Positions 1-8,264 of a DNA stretch of 9,682 nucleotides are shown here, piece after piece; the stretch's first letter is position 1; the number at the start of each line of letters is the position of its first letter. The position numbers and the translations under genes were made by a program. The stretch is taken from positions 1 through 9,682 of the forward strand of contig PBHT01000044.1 in the NCBI GenBank assembly GCA_002720285.1. Direction: 5' to 3'. The notes under the pieces are model-generated. The model had not been told where the DNA came from. It saw nothing but the letters and a program-made list of their open reading frames with translations, and made no database searches. Origin of the DNA: Acidobacteriota bacterium (lineage in GTDB: Bacteria; Acidobacteriota; Vicinamibacteria; Vicinamibacterales; UBA823).

Positions 1-1238
1 CCGATTAGCTCAGAGCGGCGAGGAGTGTCTATACCGTAGTAGCAGGGCGAAATCGTGGGGGGACAACTAATGCGCATGTGAACTTCTCGCGCTCCCGCCG
101 CACGAACCATCCCAACAATCTTTCGGGCAGTCGTTCCCCGGACAATTGAATCATCGACAAGGACGACCCGTTGATCCGCAAGGATGCTCTTCACTGGATT
201 TAGTTTTACCTTAACCTTGAAATCGCGGATTGCTTGTTGTGGGTGAATGAAGGTTCGACCAACATAATGGTTCCGAATCAAGCCCATCTTGAGAGGTATA
301 CCGGACTCCTCCGCAAACCCCAACGCAGCGCAGACGCCCGAGTCAGGGATTGGGACAATCACGTCGGCGTCAACACCAACCTCCCGAGCTAGCCGACGCC
401 CGAGGTCCGTCCTCACCTGATTAACACTTTGGCCAAACACGTCGCTGTCTGGCCGTGCGAAGTACACGTGTTCGAAAATGCAGTGCGCGGACTGGGCATC
501 AGCAAAGGGTTTATACGATTGAGCACCATTCGAGTCGACCACTATTACCTCACCAGGCTCAACATCCCGCACATAAGTGGCGCCGATGAGATCCAGCGCA
601 CATGTCTCTGAGCAGACTATCGTTGCACCGTCGAGCTGGCCAATGGCAAGCGGGCGGAAGCCGTGAGGGTCTCGTACCGCAATCATCTTATCTTTCGTCA
701 GCATCACAATGGAGAACGCGCCACGCACCTGAGAAATTGACTCAATGATCGCATCCTCAGCAGTCGGAGCTTGCGAGCGCGCATACAAATGCAGAACGAC
801 TTCCGTGTCGCTGTCCGTCTGAAAAATGGAGCCCCGGTGCACGAGGTCGTCTCGGAGCTCTTTCGCGTTAACGAGGTTCCCGTTATGGCACAGTGAAATT
901 TCGCCATGCGCACAGTCAATGAGAAGCGGCTGGGCATTGATTAGCCGGCTATCGCCAGCCGTGGAATACCGCACGTGCCCGATTGCTGATGTTCCCTTAA
1001 GTGAAAGCAACGTGGACTCGTCGAATGCTTCAGACACATAACCCATCGACCGCGATAGGAACAGACGGGAACCATCGGCGGACGCAATCCCAGCACTTTC
1101 CTGACCACGATGCTGTAAAGCGTAGAGGCCGAGATACGTTAGGTTTGCAGCTTCGGGACTCCCGAAGATGCCGAAGACGCCACACTCGTCCCTAAACCCG
1201 TCGCGGGCATTCATAAGGCTCATGTCGGTTGGAAACAT
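1..1238 (-). CDS. purF: Amidophosphoribosyltransferase (glutamine PRPP amidotransferase), 3' end outside the window
   Basis: Catalyses the first committed step of de novo purine synthesis: PRPP plus glutamine gives phosphoribosylamine. The frame is open from ATG 1238 to the left edge, giving 412 complete codons of an expected 470-500. Visible features, numbered from that ATG: the N-terminal nucleophile Cys19 in DECGVFG, RGQESAG (44-50), HVRYSTAGD (88-96), HNGNLVN (118-124), RDPHGFRPLA (189-198) and the PRPP loop VVLVDDSIVRGTT (358-370). Cys19 must be exposed by removing a propeptide, as in Bacillus PurF. Cys253 (in HCIFEHVYFARPDS) and Cys399 sit where two of the four Fe-S ligands of the Bacillus enzyme lie; the other two would be beyond the edge. 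In-frame ATGs at 1223 and 1214 would give propeptides of 13 or 10 residues instead of 18, and none of the three has a strong ribosome binding site. The gene follows purL by 33 nt and is the last visible gene of the pur run. Confidence 0.96.
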   Translation of the reverse strand, partial: MFPTDMSLMNARDGFRDECGVFGIFGSPEAANLTYLGLYALQHRGQESAGIASADGSRLFLSRSMGYVSEAFDESTLLSLKGTSAIGHVRYSTAGDSRLINAQPLLIDCAHGEISLCHNGNLVNAKELRDDLVHRGSIFQTDSDTEVVLHLYARSQAPTAEDAIIESISQVRGAFSIVMLTKDKMIAVRDPHGFRPLAIGQLDGATIVCSETCALDLIGATYVRDVEPGEVIVVDSNGAQSYKPFADAQSAHCIFEHVYFARPDSDVFGQSVNQVRTDLGRRLAREVGVDADVIVPIPDSGVCAALGFAEESGIPLKMGLIRNHYVGRTFIHPQQAIRDFKVKVKLNPVKSILADQRVVLVDDSIVRGTTARKIVGMVRAAGAREVHMRISCPPTISPCYYGIDTPRRSELI

Positions 1239-1271
1239 CGCAATCTAATCCAAGTAACTGATTGAAAATAG

Positions 1272-3515
1272 TTAAGCCGCTCGATTAACGAAAAATCGTT
1301 CCATGCCTTGCCGCCACGCAGCTTCAGCGTCAGCAACCGGTAAGTCAAGCACCTGTCGACCGGCGAGCGAGATGGTGATCCGGTCACCTCCGGTCTGTCC
1401 CTGTGCTGCAATCGGGACACCTGCAATCTCAACTTTCTTACGGACGATCCCAAAGTCACTTTCGGCGATCGACACGAGCACCCTTGATGGTGCCTCGCCG
1501 AACAAGATTGACGCTTCCGCAACATCAGTGCGTCCCCCACTGGCGTCATCAGGCATCATTAGGTCGGCCCCTACACCGCCAGAATCGAAGCAACACTCGG
1601 CGAGCGCCACAGCAAGACCCCCATCCGAGCAATCGTGCGCTGACTGAATAAGACCGGCTGAGGCGAGCTCAACCAGAAGTTGCTGAAGCCTACGCTCGGA
1701 GTCTAACGACAGGGCAGCCAGTGAACCCGCAACTTGTCCACAGACCGTCTTGAGATACTCGCTCCCGCCTAATACCCCGGGACCACCTCCTAACAACAGG
1801 ATCGCCGACTGGGATGACGGAAACACTCGACTGAGAACCCTGGAAGCATTCTCGATCACCCCAACAACCCCGAGCACCGGCGTAGGATAGATTGCTTGTC
1901 CATCGGTCTCATTGTAGAAGCTTACGTTGCCACCAGTAATCGGCACCTCCAGGGCTCGACAGGCTTCGCCAATCCCCTCCACAGCGCGCGCAAACTGCCA
2001 CATGATTTCAGGGCGTTCTGGATTCCCAAAGTTCAGGCAGTTGGTGGCTGCAATCGGCAAAGCACCCGCACAGGCAACGTTCCGGGCCGCCTCCGCGACG
2101 GCCAGCATTGCCCCAAGATGTGGGTCAAGATAGCAGTGTCGTCCGTTGCCATCGACCGAGATCGCCAAGGCTCGGTCCGTACCTTTCAGCCTAACAACAC
2201 CGGCGCCCATGCCCGCAGGTGCAATCGTATTAGTGCGAACCATGTGATCGTACTGGCGGTAAACCCAATGCTTGCTAGTCACGGCCAGCGAACCCAGAAG
2301 TTTCAGTAGCGCTGACTCTGCTGCCGGCAACACCGGCAACGCTTCGAGATCCAAGCGACGCACCTGTTCTAGATACCCCGGGATCTCAGTTGGGCGATTG
2401 TAGAGAGGTGCCTCATCGGCGAGCTCACCGTTCGGAATCTCGGCAACTACTGAGTCTCCCTCACGCACACGCAACTGGCCGTCATCTGTCACCACGCCAA
2501 TCGACACGGCATGCAGGTCCCACTTTTTAAAGATGCGCTCTACCTCGGCTTCCCGCCCGCGGCGGACGACCATAAGCATTCGCTCCTGTGACTCCGACAG
2601 CATGATTTCGTATGGTGTCATCCCGGATTCACGCTGCGGAACTCGGGTTACATCAATGTCAATACCGACGCCACCACGTGAACCCATTTCCGAAGTCGAA
2701 CAGGTCAGACCGGCAGCACCCATGTCCTGAATCCCCACGAGCGCGTTGGTTTGCATCAGCTCAAGGCATGCCTCGAGCAAAAGTTTTTCCATAAACGGAT
2801 CACCCACCTGCACCGCGGGCCGCTTCTCCGCTGACTGCTCATCAAACTCCGCCGAGGCCATCGTTGCGCCGTGAATTCCATCACGTCCGGTTTTGGCACC
2901 GACGTAATACACCGGATTACCTACACCAGATGCTTCTCCCATGACGAGCTTATCGGCCTGAGCAAGGCCGAGACAGAAGACATTGACCAACGGATTGCCC
3001 TTATAGGTATCTTCGAACAAGATTTCGCCGCCCACCGTCGGAATGCCGATACTGTTACCGTATCCCCCAATGCCAGCGACCACTCCCTCCAAGATGCCAC
3101 GAGTTTTCACGTCATTAAGCGACCCGAAGCGCAGCGAATTGAGCAGTGCGATCGGGCGCGCTCCCATAGTGAAAATATCTCTGATGATGCCACCGACACC
3201 GGTTGCCGCCCCCTGATAGGGCTCAATGAACGACGGGTGGTTATGAGATTCGATTTTAAAAACGGCAACAAGCCCGTCACCAACGTCCACGGCGCCTGCG
3301 TTCTCGCCTGGACCCTGCACTACACGCGCTCCAGTCGTCGGCAGTGTCCGCAGGTGGATCCGTGAACTCTTATAGCTACAGTGCTCCGACCACATCACTG
3401 AAAAGATGCCGATCTCTGTGGGTGAGGGTTCTCGACCAAGGATCTCGAGAATCTTCTGGTACTCCTCACGACTCAAGCCGTGGTGGTCAAGAGTCTTGGA
3501 ATTAATCGTAACCAT
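1272..3515 (-). CDS. purL: Phosphoribosylformylglycinamidine synthase subunit PurL (small-type)
   Basis: ATP-dependent FGAM synthase subunit that converts FGAR to FGAM using ammonia supplied by PurQ, with PurS bridging the complex. At 747 residues it is the short Bacillus-type protein, without the fused glutaminase of the roughly 1300-residue enterobacterial enzyme. Visible motifs: [11 protein letters not shown] (41-51, with the conserved His45), KIESHNHPS (87-95), [13 protein letters not shown] (102-114), VGGEI (161-165) and [14 protein letters not shown] (264-277). A C-terminal [14 protein letters not shown] block marks the second AIRS-like half. The sequence looks intact, with no missing motif. 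It starts at ATG 3515, 25 nt after the purQ stop, with only a weak AGGCGA upstream, so it probably relies on translation through the operon. The long open frames on the opposite strand of this gene show no recognisable protein and are shadows. Confidence 0.98.
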   Translation of the reverse strand: MVTINSKTLDHHGLSREEYQKILEILGREPSPTEIGIFSVMWSEHCSYKSSRIHLRTLPTTGARVVQGPGENAGAVDVGDGLVAVFKIESHNHPSFIEPYQGAATGVGGIIRDIFTMGARPIALLNSLRFGSLNDVKTRGILEGVVAGIGGYGNSIGIPTVGGEILFEDTYKGNPLVNVFCLGLAQADKLVMGEASGVGNPVYYVGAKTGRDGIHGATMASAEFDEQSAEKRPAVQVGDPFMEKLLLEACLELMQTNALVGIQDMGAAGLTCSTSEMGSRGGVGIDIDVTRVPQRESGMTPYEIMLSESQERMLMVVRRGREAEVERIFKKWDLHAVSIGVVTDDGQLRVREGDSVVAEIPNGELADEAPLYNRPTEIPGYLEQVRRLDLEALPVLPAAESALLKLLGSLAVTSKHWVYRQYDHMVRTNTIAPAGMGAGVVRLKGTDRALAISVDGNGRHCYLDPHLGAMLAVAEAARNVACAGALPIAATNCLNFGNPERPEIMWQFARAVEGIGEACRALEVPITGGNVSFYNETDGQAIYPTPVLGVVGVIENASRVLSRVFPSSQSAILLLGGGPGVLGGSEYLKTVCGQVAGSLAALSLDSERRLQQLLVELASAGLIQSAHDCSDGGLAVALAECCFDSGGVGADLMMPDDASGGRTDVAEASILFGEAPSRVLVSIAESDFGIVRKKVEIAGVPIAAQGQTGGDRITISLAGRQVLDLPVADAEAAWRQGMERFFVNRAA

Positions 3516-3540
3516 GGCCGGTTCGCCTAATCACATTGTT

Positions 3541-4254
3541 TTATCCGGGTAGCACCATTCCATCACTCTTTAGTTGCGCAATAGCAGATTCGAAGACTAC
3601 CAAACCGTCAGCGCTCCCCATCGCCGACTCGCAGGCACGCTCCGGATGCGGCATCAATGCCACGACATTTCGCTGTTTGTTACAGAGTCCTGCAATGCCA
3701 CGCGCCGAACCATTAGGATTTGCCGAATCGACAACCGCCCCTTCGACATCGCAGTAACGGAAAACCACCTGACGATTAGCTTCGAGCAAGTCGAGCTCAT
3801 CTGGCGGTGCAAAGTAATTGCCTTCGCCATGCGCGATTGGGATGCGCAACACTTGACCCAGAGTCGCAGTGCAGGTGAACGACGTATCGAGTTCCTCAAC
3901 ACGGACGTAAACTTGCTCACATTGAAACTTAACACTGCGGTTATATAGCATTCCGCCAGGTAGCAAACCGGTCTCGAGCAGTATTTGGAATCCATTACAG
4001 ATTCCGAGCACGGGGCCGCCAGCCTCCGCGAACGCCAGTACCGATGCCATGACCGGAGAAAATCTGGCAATCGAACCTGTCCGGAGATAATCACCGTAGG
4101 AAAAACCGCCAGGCAAGATCACAACATCCGCACCCTGAAGACCAAGTTCCTTGTGCCACACGAACTCGGCATCGACACCTAGGACGTGTTTCGCAGCGTA
4201 ATATGCATCGTGGTCACAATTGGACCCAGGAAAAACGACAATAGCGAATTTCAT
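3541..4254 (-). CDS. purQ: Phosphoribosylformylglycinamidine synthase glutaminase subunit PurQ
   Basis: Class I glutamine amidotransferase subunit of FGAM synthase: it hydrolyses glutamine and passes ammonia to PurL. Its 237 residues are normal for the family. The N-terminus carries FPGSNCDHD (8-16), followed by [14 protein letters not shown] (47-60), then the nucleophile Cys86 in GICNGFQ (84-90), AHGEGNYF (141-148), and the His203/Glu205 part of the triad in MPHPER (201-206). All catalytic residues are present. It starts at ATG 4254, 19 nt after the purS stop, with no strong Shine-Dalgarno. It sits between purS and purL, the usual S-Q-L order for a stoichiometric three-subunit complex. Confidence 0.98.
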   Translation of the reverse strand: MKFAIVVFPGSNCDHDAYYAAKHVLGVDAEFVWHKELGLQGADVVILPGGFSYGDYLRTGSIARFSPVMASVLAFAEAGGPVLGICNGFQILLETGLLPGGMLYNRSVKFQCEQVYVRVEELDTSFTCTATLGQVLRIPIAHGEGNYFAPPDELDLLEANRQVVFRYCDVEGAVVDSANPNGSARGIAGLCNKQRNVVALMPHPERACESAMGSADGLVVFESAIAQLKSDGMVLPG

Positions 4255-4273
4255 GATGGTGACTCGTAAGTCC

Positions 4274-4537
4274 CTACTTCGACACTCCTATCGTCTCGTC
4301 TTCTACGTCGATTCTGTAGCTTTCAATGACCGGGTTTGCGAGTAACCTATCAGCTACTTCGTTGGCCAGCGCACGAGCGTCGTCAACTGTTTTAACGTCG
4401 AGTTCAAGTTCGAAATACTTTCCTTGTCGAACGTTCCGCACACGGTCGTAATCCATAGTATGGAGAGCGTCAGCAATCGTCTGACCCTGCGGGTCGAACA
4501 CTGATTCTTTGAGTGTCACGAACACGCGCGCCTTCAC
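4274..4537 (-). CDS. purS: Phosphoribosylformylglycinamidine synthase subunit PurS
   Basis: Small structural subunit that joins PurL and PurQ and helps transfer ammonia in split FGAM synthases. It is 87 residues long (family about 80-90). The recognisable pattern is an N-terminal [15 protein letters not shown] strand and turn, then [26 protein letters not shown], then a helix with [19 protein letters not shown]. It starts with GTG 4537; the GTGA overlaps the purB TGA by 4 nt (4534-4537), the classic sign of translational coupling. AGGGAG at 4545-4550, 7 nt upstream inside purB, is a good ribosome binding site and supports the GTG. Confidence 0.97.
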   Translation of the reverse strand: MKARVFVTLKESVFDPQGQTIADALHTMDYDRVRNVRQGKYFELELDVKTVDDARALANEVADRLLANPVIESYRIDVEDETIGVSK

Positions 4538-5853
4538 GGCTCCGCTCCCTGATTAGTGTTCGTCCCAAAGACTCTCTCAAAAATCTTATCCACATGCCTC
4601 AACTGCACATTTAAATCGAACATTCGCTCAAGCGCTTCTTCGGGCATAACGGCCGTAACCTCAGCATCGGCCATAAGTAGAGTCCTGAAATCCATCGCTT
4701 CGTCGAAAGATCGCATCGCATTTCGTTGTACCCACTCATATGCTTGTTCGCGTGATACGCCCCGCTGCGTGAGTTCCAACAATACGCTCCCTGAAAAAAC
4801 GACGCCTCGCGAACGCTCAAGGTTCTCGCGCATCCGCTCCGGATGCACAACGAGCCCACTGACAATCCGCGTAAAACGGCGCAACATGTGATCGAGGGTG
4901 ATAAAACTATCTGGCACGATTACCCGCTCGACCGACGAGTGGGAAATGTCGCGCTCATGCCACAGCGCCACATTCTCTAGCGCTGCCATAGCGTTTGCTC
5001 GAAGTAAACGCGCTAGGCCGGTCAACTGTTCGCAGCCAATTGGGTTTCGTTTGTGGGGCATCGCCGATGAACCTTTTTGTCCCTTTCCAAACGGTTCTTC
5101 GACTTCACCAATCTCGGTCTTCTGCAAGCCACGGATCTCAAGCGCAAACTTCTCAATCGAAGCAGCCGTGATCGCCAAAGTGACTAGTAATTCAGCATGC
5201 CGGTCTCGCTGTAATACCTGCGACGACACCGGCGACGGGGAAAGACCGAGCCGTTCGCACACACTAGTTTCGATAGCCGGATCGAGATGCGCGTAGGTGC
5301 CGACCGCACCTGAAACTTTACCAACTCTAATTACCTCACGAGCCCGGTTTAGCCGCAATTGATTGCGAGTCAACTCGGCATGCCAGAGCGCCAGTTTTAA
5401 ACCGAAAGTCATCGGCTCGGCATGCACACCGTGAGTCCGCCCGATCATCGGAGTCATGCGGTGTTCCTCCGCACGGGTCCGAATAACTTCTAAGAGTTTA
5501 TTCAGGTCCAAAAGAATCAGATCACAGGCCTCCACCATCTGGAGGGCAAGCGCGGTATCGAGCACATCCGAGGAGGTCAAGCCAAAGTGCAGCCATCGTG
5601 CCGAGTCGCCAACACGCTCGGCTACGGCAGTGGTGAAGGCAATAACATCGTGCTGGGTCGTAGCCTCAATTTCCTCAACACGCGCTATGTCCACAGCACC
5701 GCGTTCACGGATGTCACGCGCGGCCTCAGCGGGAATCATCCCAACCTCAGCCATCGCTTCAGCCGCGGCCGTCTCAACAAGTAACCAGGTCTCATAGCGG
5801 TGCTGGTCAGTCCAAATGCGGCCCATTTCAGGGTTGGTATAGCGAGGAATCAT
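4534..5853 (-). CDS. purB: Adenylosuccinate lyase
   Basis: Fumarase/aspartase-superfamily lyase that releases fumarate from SAICAR in IMP synthesis and from adenylosuccinate in AMP synthesis. It has 439 residues, close to the Bacillus enzyme. Visible features: TTQHDV with His68, GRTHGVHAEP (138-147) with His141, and the superfamily signature loop GSSAMPHKRNP (261-271) with the catalytic Ser262/263. His68 and His141 fall at the same numbers as the active-site histidines of Bacillus subtilis PurB. It starts at ATG 5853, 23 nt after the stop of the upstream hydrolase, with only a weak AGAGAA as ribosome binding site. It overlaps purS by 4 nt, so no purC lies between them. Confidence 0.98.
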   Translation of the reverse strand: MIPRYTNPEMGRIWTDQHRYETWLLVETAAAEAMAEVGMIPAEAARDIRERGAVDIARVEEIEATTQHDVIAFTTAVAERVGDSARWLHFGLTSSDVLDTALALQMVEACDLILLDLNKLLEVIRTRAEEHRMTPMIGRTHGVHAEPMTFGLKLALWHAELTRNQLRLNRAREVIRVGKVSGAVGTYAHLDPAIETSVCERLGLSPSPVSSQVLQRDRHAELLVTLAITAASIEKFALEIRGLQKTEIGEVEEPFGKGQKGSSAMPHKRNPIGCEQLTGLARLLRANAMAALENVALWHERDISHSSVERVIVPDSFITLDHMLRRFTRIVSGLVVHPERMRENLERSRGVVFSGSVLLELTQRGVSREQAYEWVQRNAMRSFDEAMDFRTLLMADAEVTAVMPEEALERMFDLNVQLRHVDKIFERVFGTNTNQGAEP

Positions 5854-5876
5854 TTACAGTTCTCTAATATCAGGCA

Positions 5877-6731
5877 TTAGGCAAACGGTAGAACGGTCTG
5901 AGTCAGACCTGATTGCGTTGGCGCCAACCGCGCAGAGTAACGAGACAGACTAGCTAGGTCAATCGTAGGCGTTGGTCGATCCTGGTCCGCGACCACCACC
6001 CGAACATCCTCGCGCCCGACCGCGCAAAGTGCATCCAAGCAGCTCATCTTGGCGATTTCCGGCACGTTGTTGACCCGACTTAGGTGAGCCAAGACGATGC
6101 AGCTTACATCAGCACTCAAATGGTCGCGGACGAAGGCAGCTACATCTTCGTTCGACAGATGTCCATCATCCCCAGCAATGCGTGACCGAACACTTGCCGC
6201 GTATGGACTTACGCGGAGCAACTCTACCGCATGATTCGATTCCATCACTAGCACGCGGCACGTCGCAAAGCGGGAAATCAAATCCTCGGTAATCTTCCCG
6301 ACATCAGTCGCAAATCCAATCGCGCCGTCTGGAGTGTTAATCCGGAACCCGAGCGTATCGTCAGCATCGTGACAGACACCAAACGGGACAAATTGCATCG
6401 CGCCGAAAGCCACCGTCCGGTCAGGGAGCAAGAATTCCCAATTCGCGACCTTCTGGGCGCCCTCACCCCAGGCAGTACGAGTCGCTTCTGTGACATAAAT
6501 TGGAATTCCATGCTTTCGCGAGAGCATTCCCGCGCTCCGCACGTGGTCAACATGGGCATGAGTAATGAGCACGGCACGGAGAGTGTCAGCAGCAAGGCCC
6601 AGACTTTCTAGCCGCTGCTGTATAGCACGGTAACTCAATCCAGCGTCGATCAACACTCTGTCGTTGTCGCTGGTCACAAGGGTGGCGTTCCCACTACTAC
6701 CACTTCCGAGGACCGTTAGTTCAACAGAGAT
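5877..6731 (-). CDS. yycJ: YycJ/WalJ-type metallo-beta-lactamase-fold hydrolase, apparent ATC start
   Basis: MBL-fold metal-dependent hydrolase, predicted cytosolic. Family members include YycJ/WalJ, for which DNA exonuclease activity has been reported; the role here is inferred. Numbered from codon 6731 (284 residues): the first strand is LTVLGSGSSGNATL, the metal motif THAHVDH has His58, His60, Asp62 and His63, and later come CHDADDTLGF, FATDVGK, MESNHAVELL, GDDGHLSN and LAHLSRVNNVPE. The last three blocks are typical of YycJ. The start is odd. No ATG, GTG or TTG lies in frame between an upstream TGA and GTG 6677, and starting at 6677 would delete the GSGSSGN strand and loop. GGGGAGGG lies 7 nt before ATC 6731, the position family alignment predicts. 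Either ATC is used as a start, or an ATG has been altered by mutation or sequence error. It lies 29 nt after the M16 peptidase gene and 23 nt before purB, in the same run. Confidence 0.88.
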   Translation of the reverse strand: MSVELTVLGSGSSGNATLVTSDNDRVLIDAGLSYRAIQQRLESLGLAADTLRAVLITHAHVDHVRSAGMLSRKHGIPIYVTEATRTAWGEGAQKVANWEFLLPDRTVAFGAMQFVPFGVCHDADDTLGFRINTPDGAIGFATDVGKITEDLISRFATCRVLVMESNHAVELLRVSPYAASVRSRIAGDDGHLSNEDVAAFVRDHLSADVSCIVLAHLSRVNNVPEIAKMSCLDALCAVGREDVRVVVADQDRPTPTIDLASLSRYSARLAPTQSGLTQTVLPFA

Positions 6732-6738
6732 AGTCTTA

Positions 6739-6746
6739 CCCTCCCC
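6739..6746 (-). promoter_or_regulatory. Shine-Dalgarno of the YycJ-type gene
   Basis: GGGGAGGG is one of the strongest ribosome-binding-site matches in the window and lies 7 nt upstream of the ATC codon at 6731. It decides the start in favour of 6731 rather than GTG 6677. An ATG at 6748 overlaps it but is in another frame and closes after 10 codons. Confidence 0.65.
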
Positions 6747-6760
6747 ATGATGGCCGGCGT

Positions 6761-8038
6761 TTATTCGACGACGGTTTCGACACCGACACCCAAACGCTCA
6801 GCCGACAGATCAAGTCCGGTCGACGGACCTAGTACCGTTACGGCCCGAGGACTATCCACCAACAAGTCGTGACTTATGCGCTGTAAGTCCCCTATCGTCA
6901 CGCGGTCAATGCTCTCAAGGGTCTCGTCCAAACCGACCTGCTTTCCGAGATAAAGCTCTTGGCCTGCTAGGTGCGACATTCTGGACGAAGTACTCTCCAG
7001 GGAGAGCATCAAACTCCCCTTTAAGTGGTCTTTGGCCCGCTGCAACTCAGCAGCCGGCACCGCTGTGTCAGCTAAAGCGCGCATCTCATCAACAACCAAG
7101 TCAAGAACTTGGGCGACCGAGTTCGTCGCACAACCCGCATAAACAACAAGTGCACCTGTATCGCGATATACGTTGAGGCCGCTAGACACAGCATAGGCTA
7201 GTCCACGCTCTTCACGGATATGCTGAAACAATCGGGAACTCATCGAACCACCTAAAATGGTATTCATCAGATAGCTGGTATAGCGATCTGGATGGTCCTG
7301 GGGGTAAGCAGCAGTGCCAACGCAAATGTGGCTCTGCTCAAGGTCCTTATTGCGCAGGTGTATCTGCGACATCGTGACGGGTTGAACCCACGGCACTGGA
7401 GCCCCAGTTGCCGGCAAATCGCCAAACGCGGCTTCAACAAGGCTGCGTAACTGAGGATGCTCAAGATTACCGGCGGCAGAAACAACCACGTTCGGCGCTA
7501 CGTAGGCCTGTTTGAAAAACTCTCGGAGCTCATCACTTGTGAACGTAGATACAACATTAGGGGCACCGAGAATCGGCCGACCCAGAGCATGGTCTTCCCA
7601 AAACTCCTGCATGAACAACTCATGAATGAGGTCATCCGGCGTATCCTCAACCATCTTGATCTCTTCGAGCACCACCTTCTTCTCCCTTTCGACGTCTTTT
7701 TCACGAAAGCTAGGATGAAGAATGAGGTCCGACAGGATGTCGAAAGCGGCCGGCAGGTGTGTGTCGAGTACCTTTACGTAGTAGCCCGCGTATTCTTTCG
7801 CAGTGAAAGCATCGACTTGACCACCTATCGAATCAATGGCTTGCGCAATTTCTTGGGCCGACCGCGATGCGGACCCCTTGAACAGCATGTGTTCGATGAA
7901 GTGCGATATTCCTGACTGGCCAGGGTCTTCATGGCGGGAACCACGGGCAATCCAAACACCAAGACTAATCGAGCGAACATGCGGCATCGCCTCGGTGATC
8001 AGGCGCAGACCGTTGTCGAACACCTCGCGAACGATCAT
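6761..8038 (-). CDS. M16 family zinc metallopeptidase (processing-peptidase-like)
   Basis: Inverzincin-type peptidase of the family that includes mitochondrial processing peptidase beta and bacterial YmxG/MlpA-like proteins; the physiological substrate is unknown. From ATG 8038 it has 425 residues, a normal single-chain length. The inverted zinc motif HFIEH gives His46, Glu49 and His50, and the downstream glutamate ligand is Glu125 or Glu126 in VVLEEIKM. The C-terminal half holds GGSMSSRLFQHIREERGLAYAV, typical of the family's inactive second domain. There is no signal peptide or membrane segment, so it is predicted cytosolic. ATG 8038 is chosen because homologues begin a few residues before DNGLRLITE. 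A TTG at 8089 would add 17 basic residues. Neither start has a clear ribosome binding site. It is the first gene of the minus-strand run, behind the promoter at 8133-8161. Confidence 0.93.
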   Translation of the reverse strand: MIVREVFDNGLRLITEAMPHVRSISLGVWIARGSRHEDPGQSGISHFIEHMLFKGSASRSAQEIAQAIDSIGGQVDAFTAKEYAGYYVKVLDTHLPAAFDILSDLILHPSFREKDVEREKKVVLEEIKMVEDTPDDLIHELFMQEFWEDHALGRPILGAPNVVSTFTSDELREFFKQAYVAPNVVVSAAGNLEHPQLRSLVEAAFGDLPATGAPVPWVQPVTMSQIHLRNKDLEQSHICVGTAAYPQDHPDRYTSYLMNTILGGSMSSRLFQHIREERGLAYAVSSGLNVYRDTGALVVYAGCATNSVAQVLDLVVDEMRALADTAVPAAELQRAKDHLKGSLMLSLESTSSRMSHLAGQELYLGKQVGLDETLESIDRVTIGDLQRISHDLLVDSPRAVTVLGPSTGLDLSAERLGVGVETVVE

Positions 8039-8098
8039 TGGCGCAAGAAGAAATTCAAGTCGTCTTGCAAGTTTAGTGCAACCTCGCAAGTCACTGAT

Positions 8099-8130
8099 AA
8101 AAAAGGGCTTACCTCATAAACCGTGAAGCC
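8099..8130 (-). promoter_or_regulatory. Possible hairpin with T-run in the leader of the M16-pur run
   Basis: Read on the minus strand, GGCTT (8126-8130) can pair with AAGCC (8106-8110) around a 15-nt loop, and C followed by six T's (8099-8104) comes next. This resembles a weak intrinsic terminator placed just after the predicted transcription start, so an attenuator is conceivable. The stem is only 5 bp and the loop is large, so chance is quite possible. Confidence 0.2.
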
Positions 8131-8132
8131 TG

Positions 8133-8161
8133 ATCATATCACGCGTGGCTCGCCTCATCAA
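8133..8161 (-). promoter_or_regulatory. Sigma70-like promoter of the M16-yycJ-pur run
   Basis: On the minus strand, TTGATG (-35, 8156-8161, 4 of 6 consensus) is separated by exactly 17 nt from TATGAT (-10, 8133-8138, 5 of 6). The -10 has an extended TGA just before it. The predicted start is near 8126, leaving a leader of roughly 90 nt to ATG 8038. This is the best promoter match I found, and it sits where the seven-gene run needs one. Confidence 0.6.
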
Positions 8162-8225
8162 CTATGAACCCGTAAATATTCGTAACTTTTCGCACTATTC
8201 AGCCCAGAGTAAACCGGTGGCGGCA

Positions 8226-8234
8226 TGGTACGAT
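8226..8234 (+). promoter_or_regulatory. Weak extended -10 candidate for rlmN
   Basis: TGGTACGAT carries the TGn element plus a 4-of-6 -10 hexamer. No convincing -35 lies 16-18 nt upstream. A start near 8241 would give a leader of about 24 nt containing the AAGGTGG ribosome binding site. This fits the GTG 8265 start but is weak on its own. Confidence 0.25.
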
Positions 8235-8251
8235 GGGGGTTCGGCCTCGAC

Positions 8252-8258
8252 AAGGTGG
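8252..8258 (+). promoter_or_regulatory. Shine-Dalgarno of rlmN
   Basis: AAGGTGG differs from AAGGAGG by one base and lies 6 nt before GTG 8265. It favours this start over the in-frame GTG 8145, which has no comparable site. Confidence 0.5.
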
Positions 8259-8264
8259 ACAGAC

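Noticed and set aside
1220..1549. Minus-strand 109-codon frame overlapping the purL 3' end and the purF start
   Set aside because: It overlaps two well-supported genes in another frame and has no family resemblance.
2871..3365. 164-codon plus-strand open frame inside purL
   Set aside because: It is antisense to intact, strongly conserved purL, has no recognisable motif or ribosome binding site, and similar shadows occur opposite every gene here.
6716..6748. Ten-codon ORF (MGRVRLSLLN) before the YycJ-type gene as a leader peptide
   Set aside because: It has no ribosome binding site of its own, and its body contains the GGGGAGGG that fits the downstream start. It is kept only as a possible sign of a lost base.
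8061..8092. Repeated CTTGCAAG/CTCGCAAG words in the M16 leader as an operator
   Set aside because: Imperfect, short and in part likely coding if the TTG start is used; nothing ties them to a known regulator.
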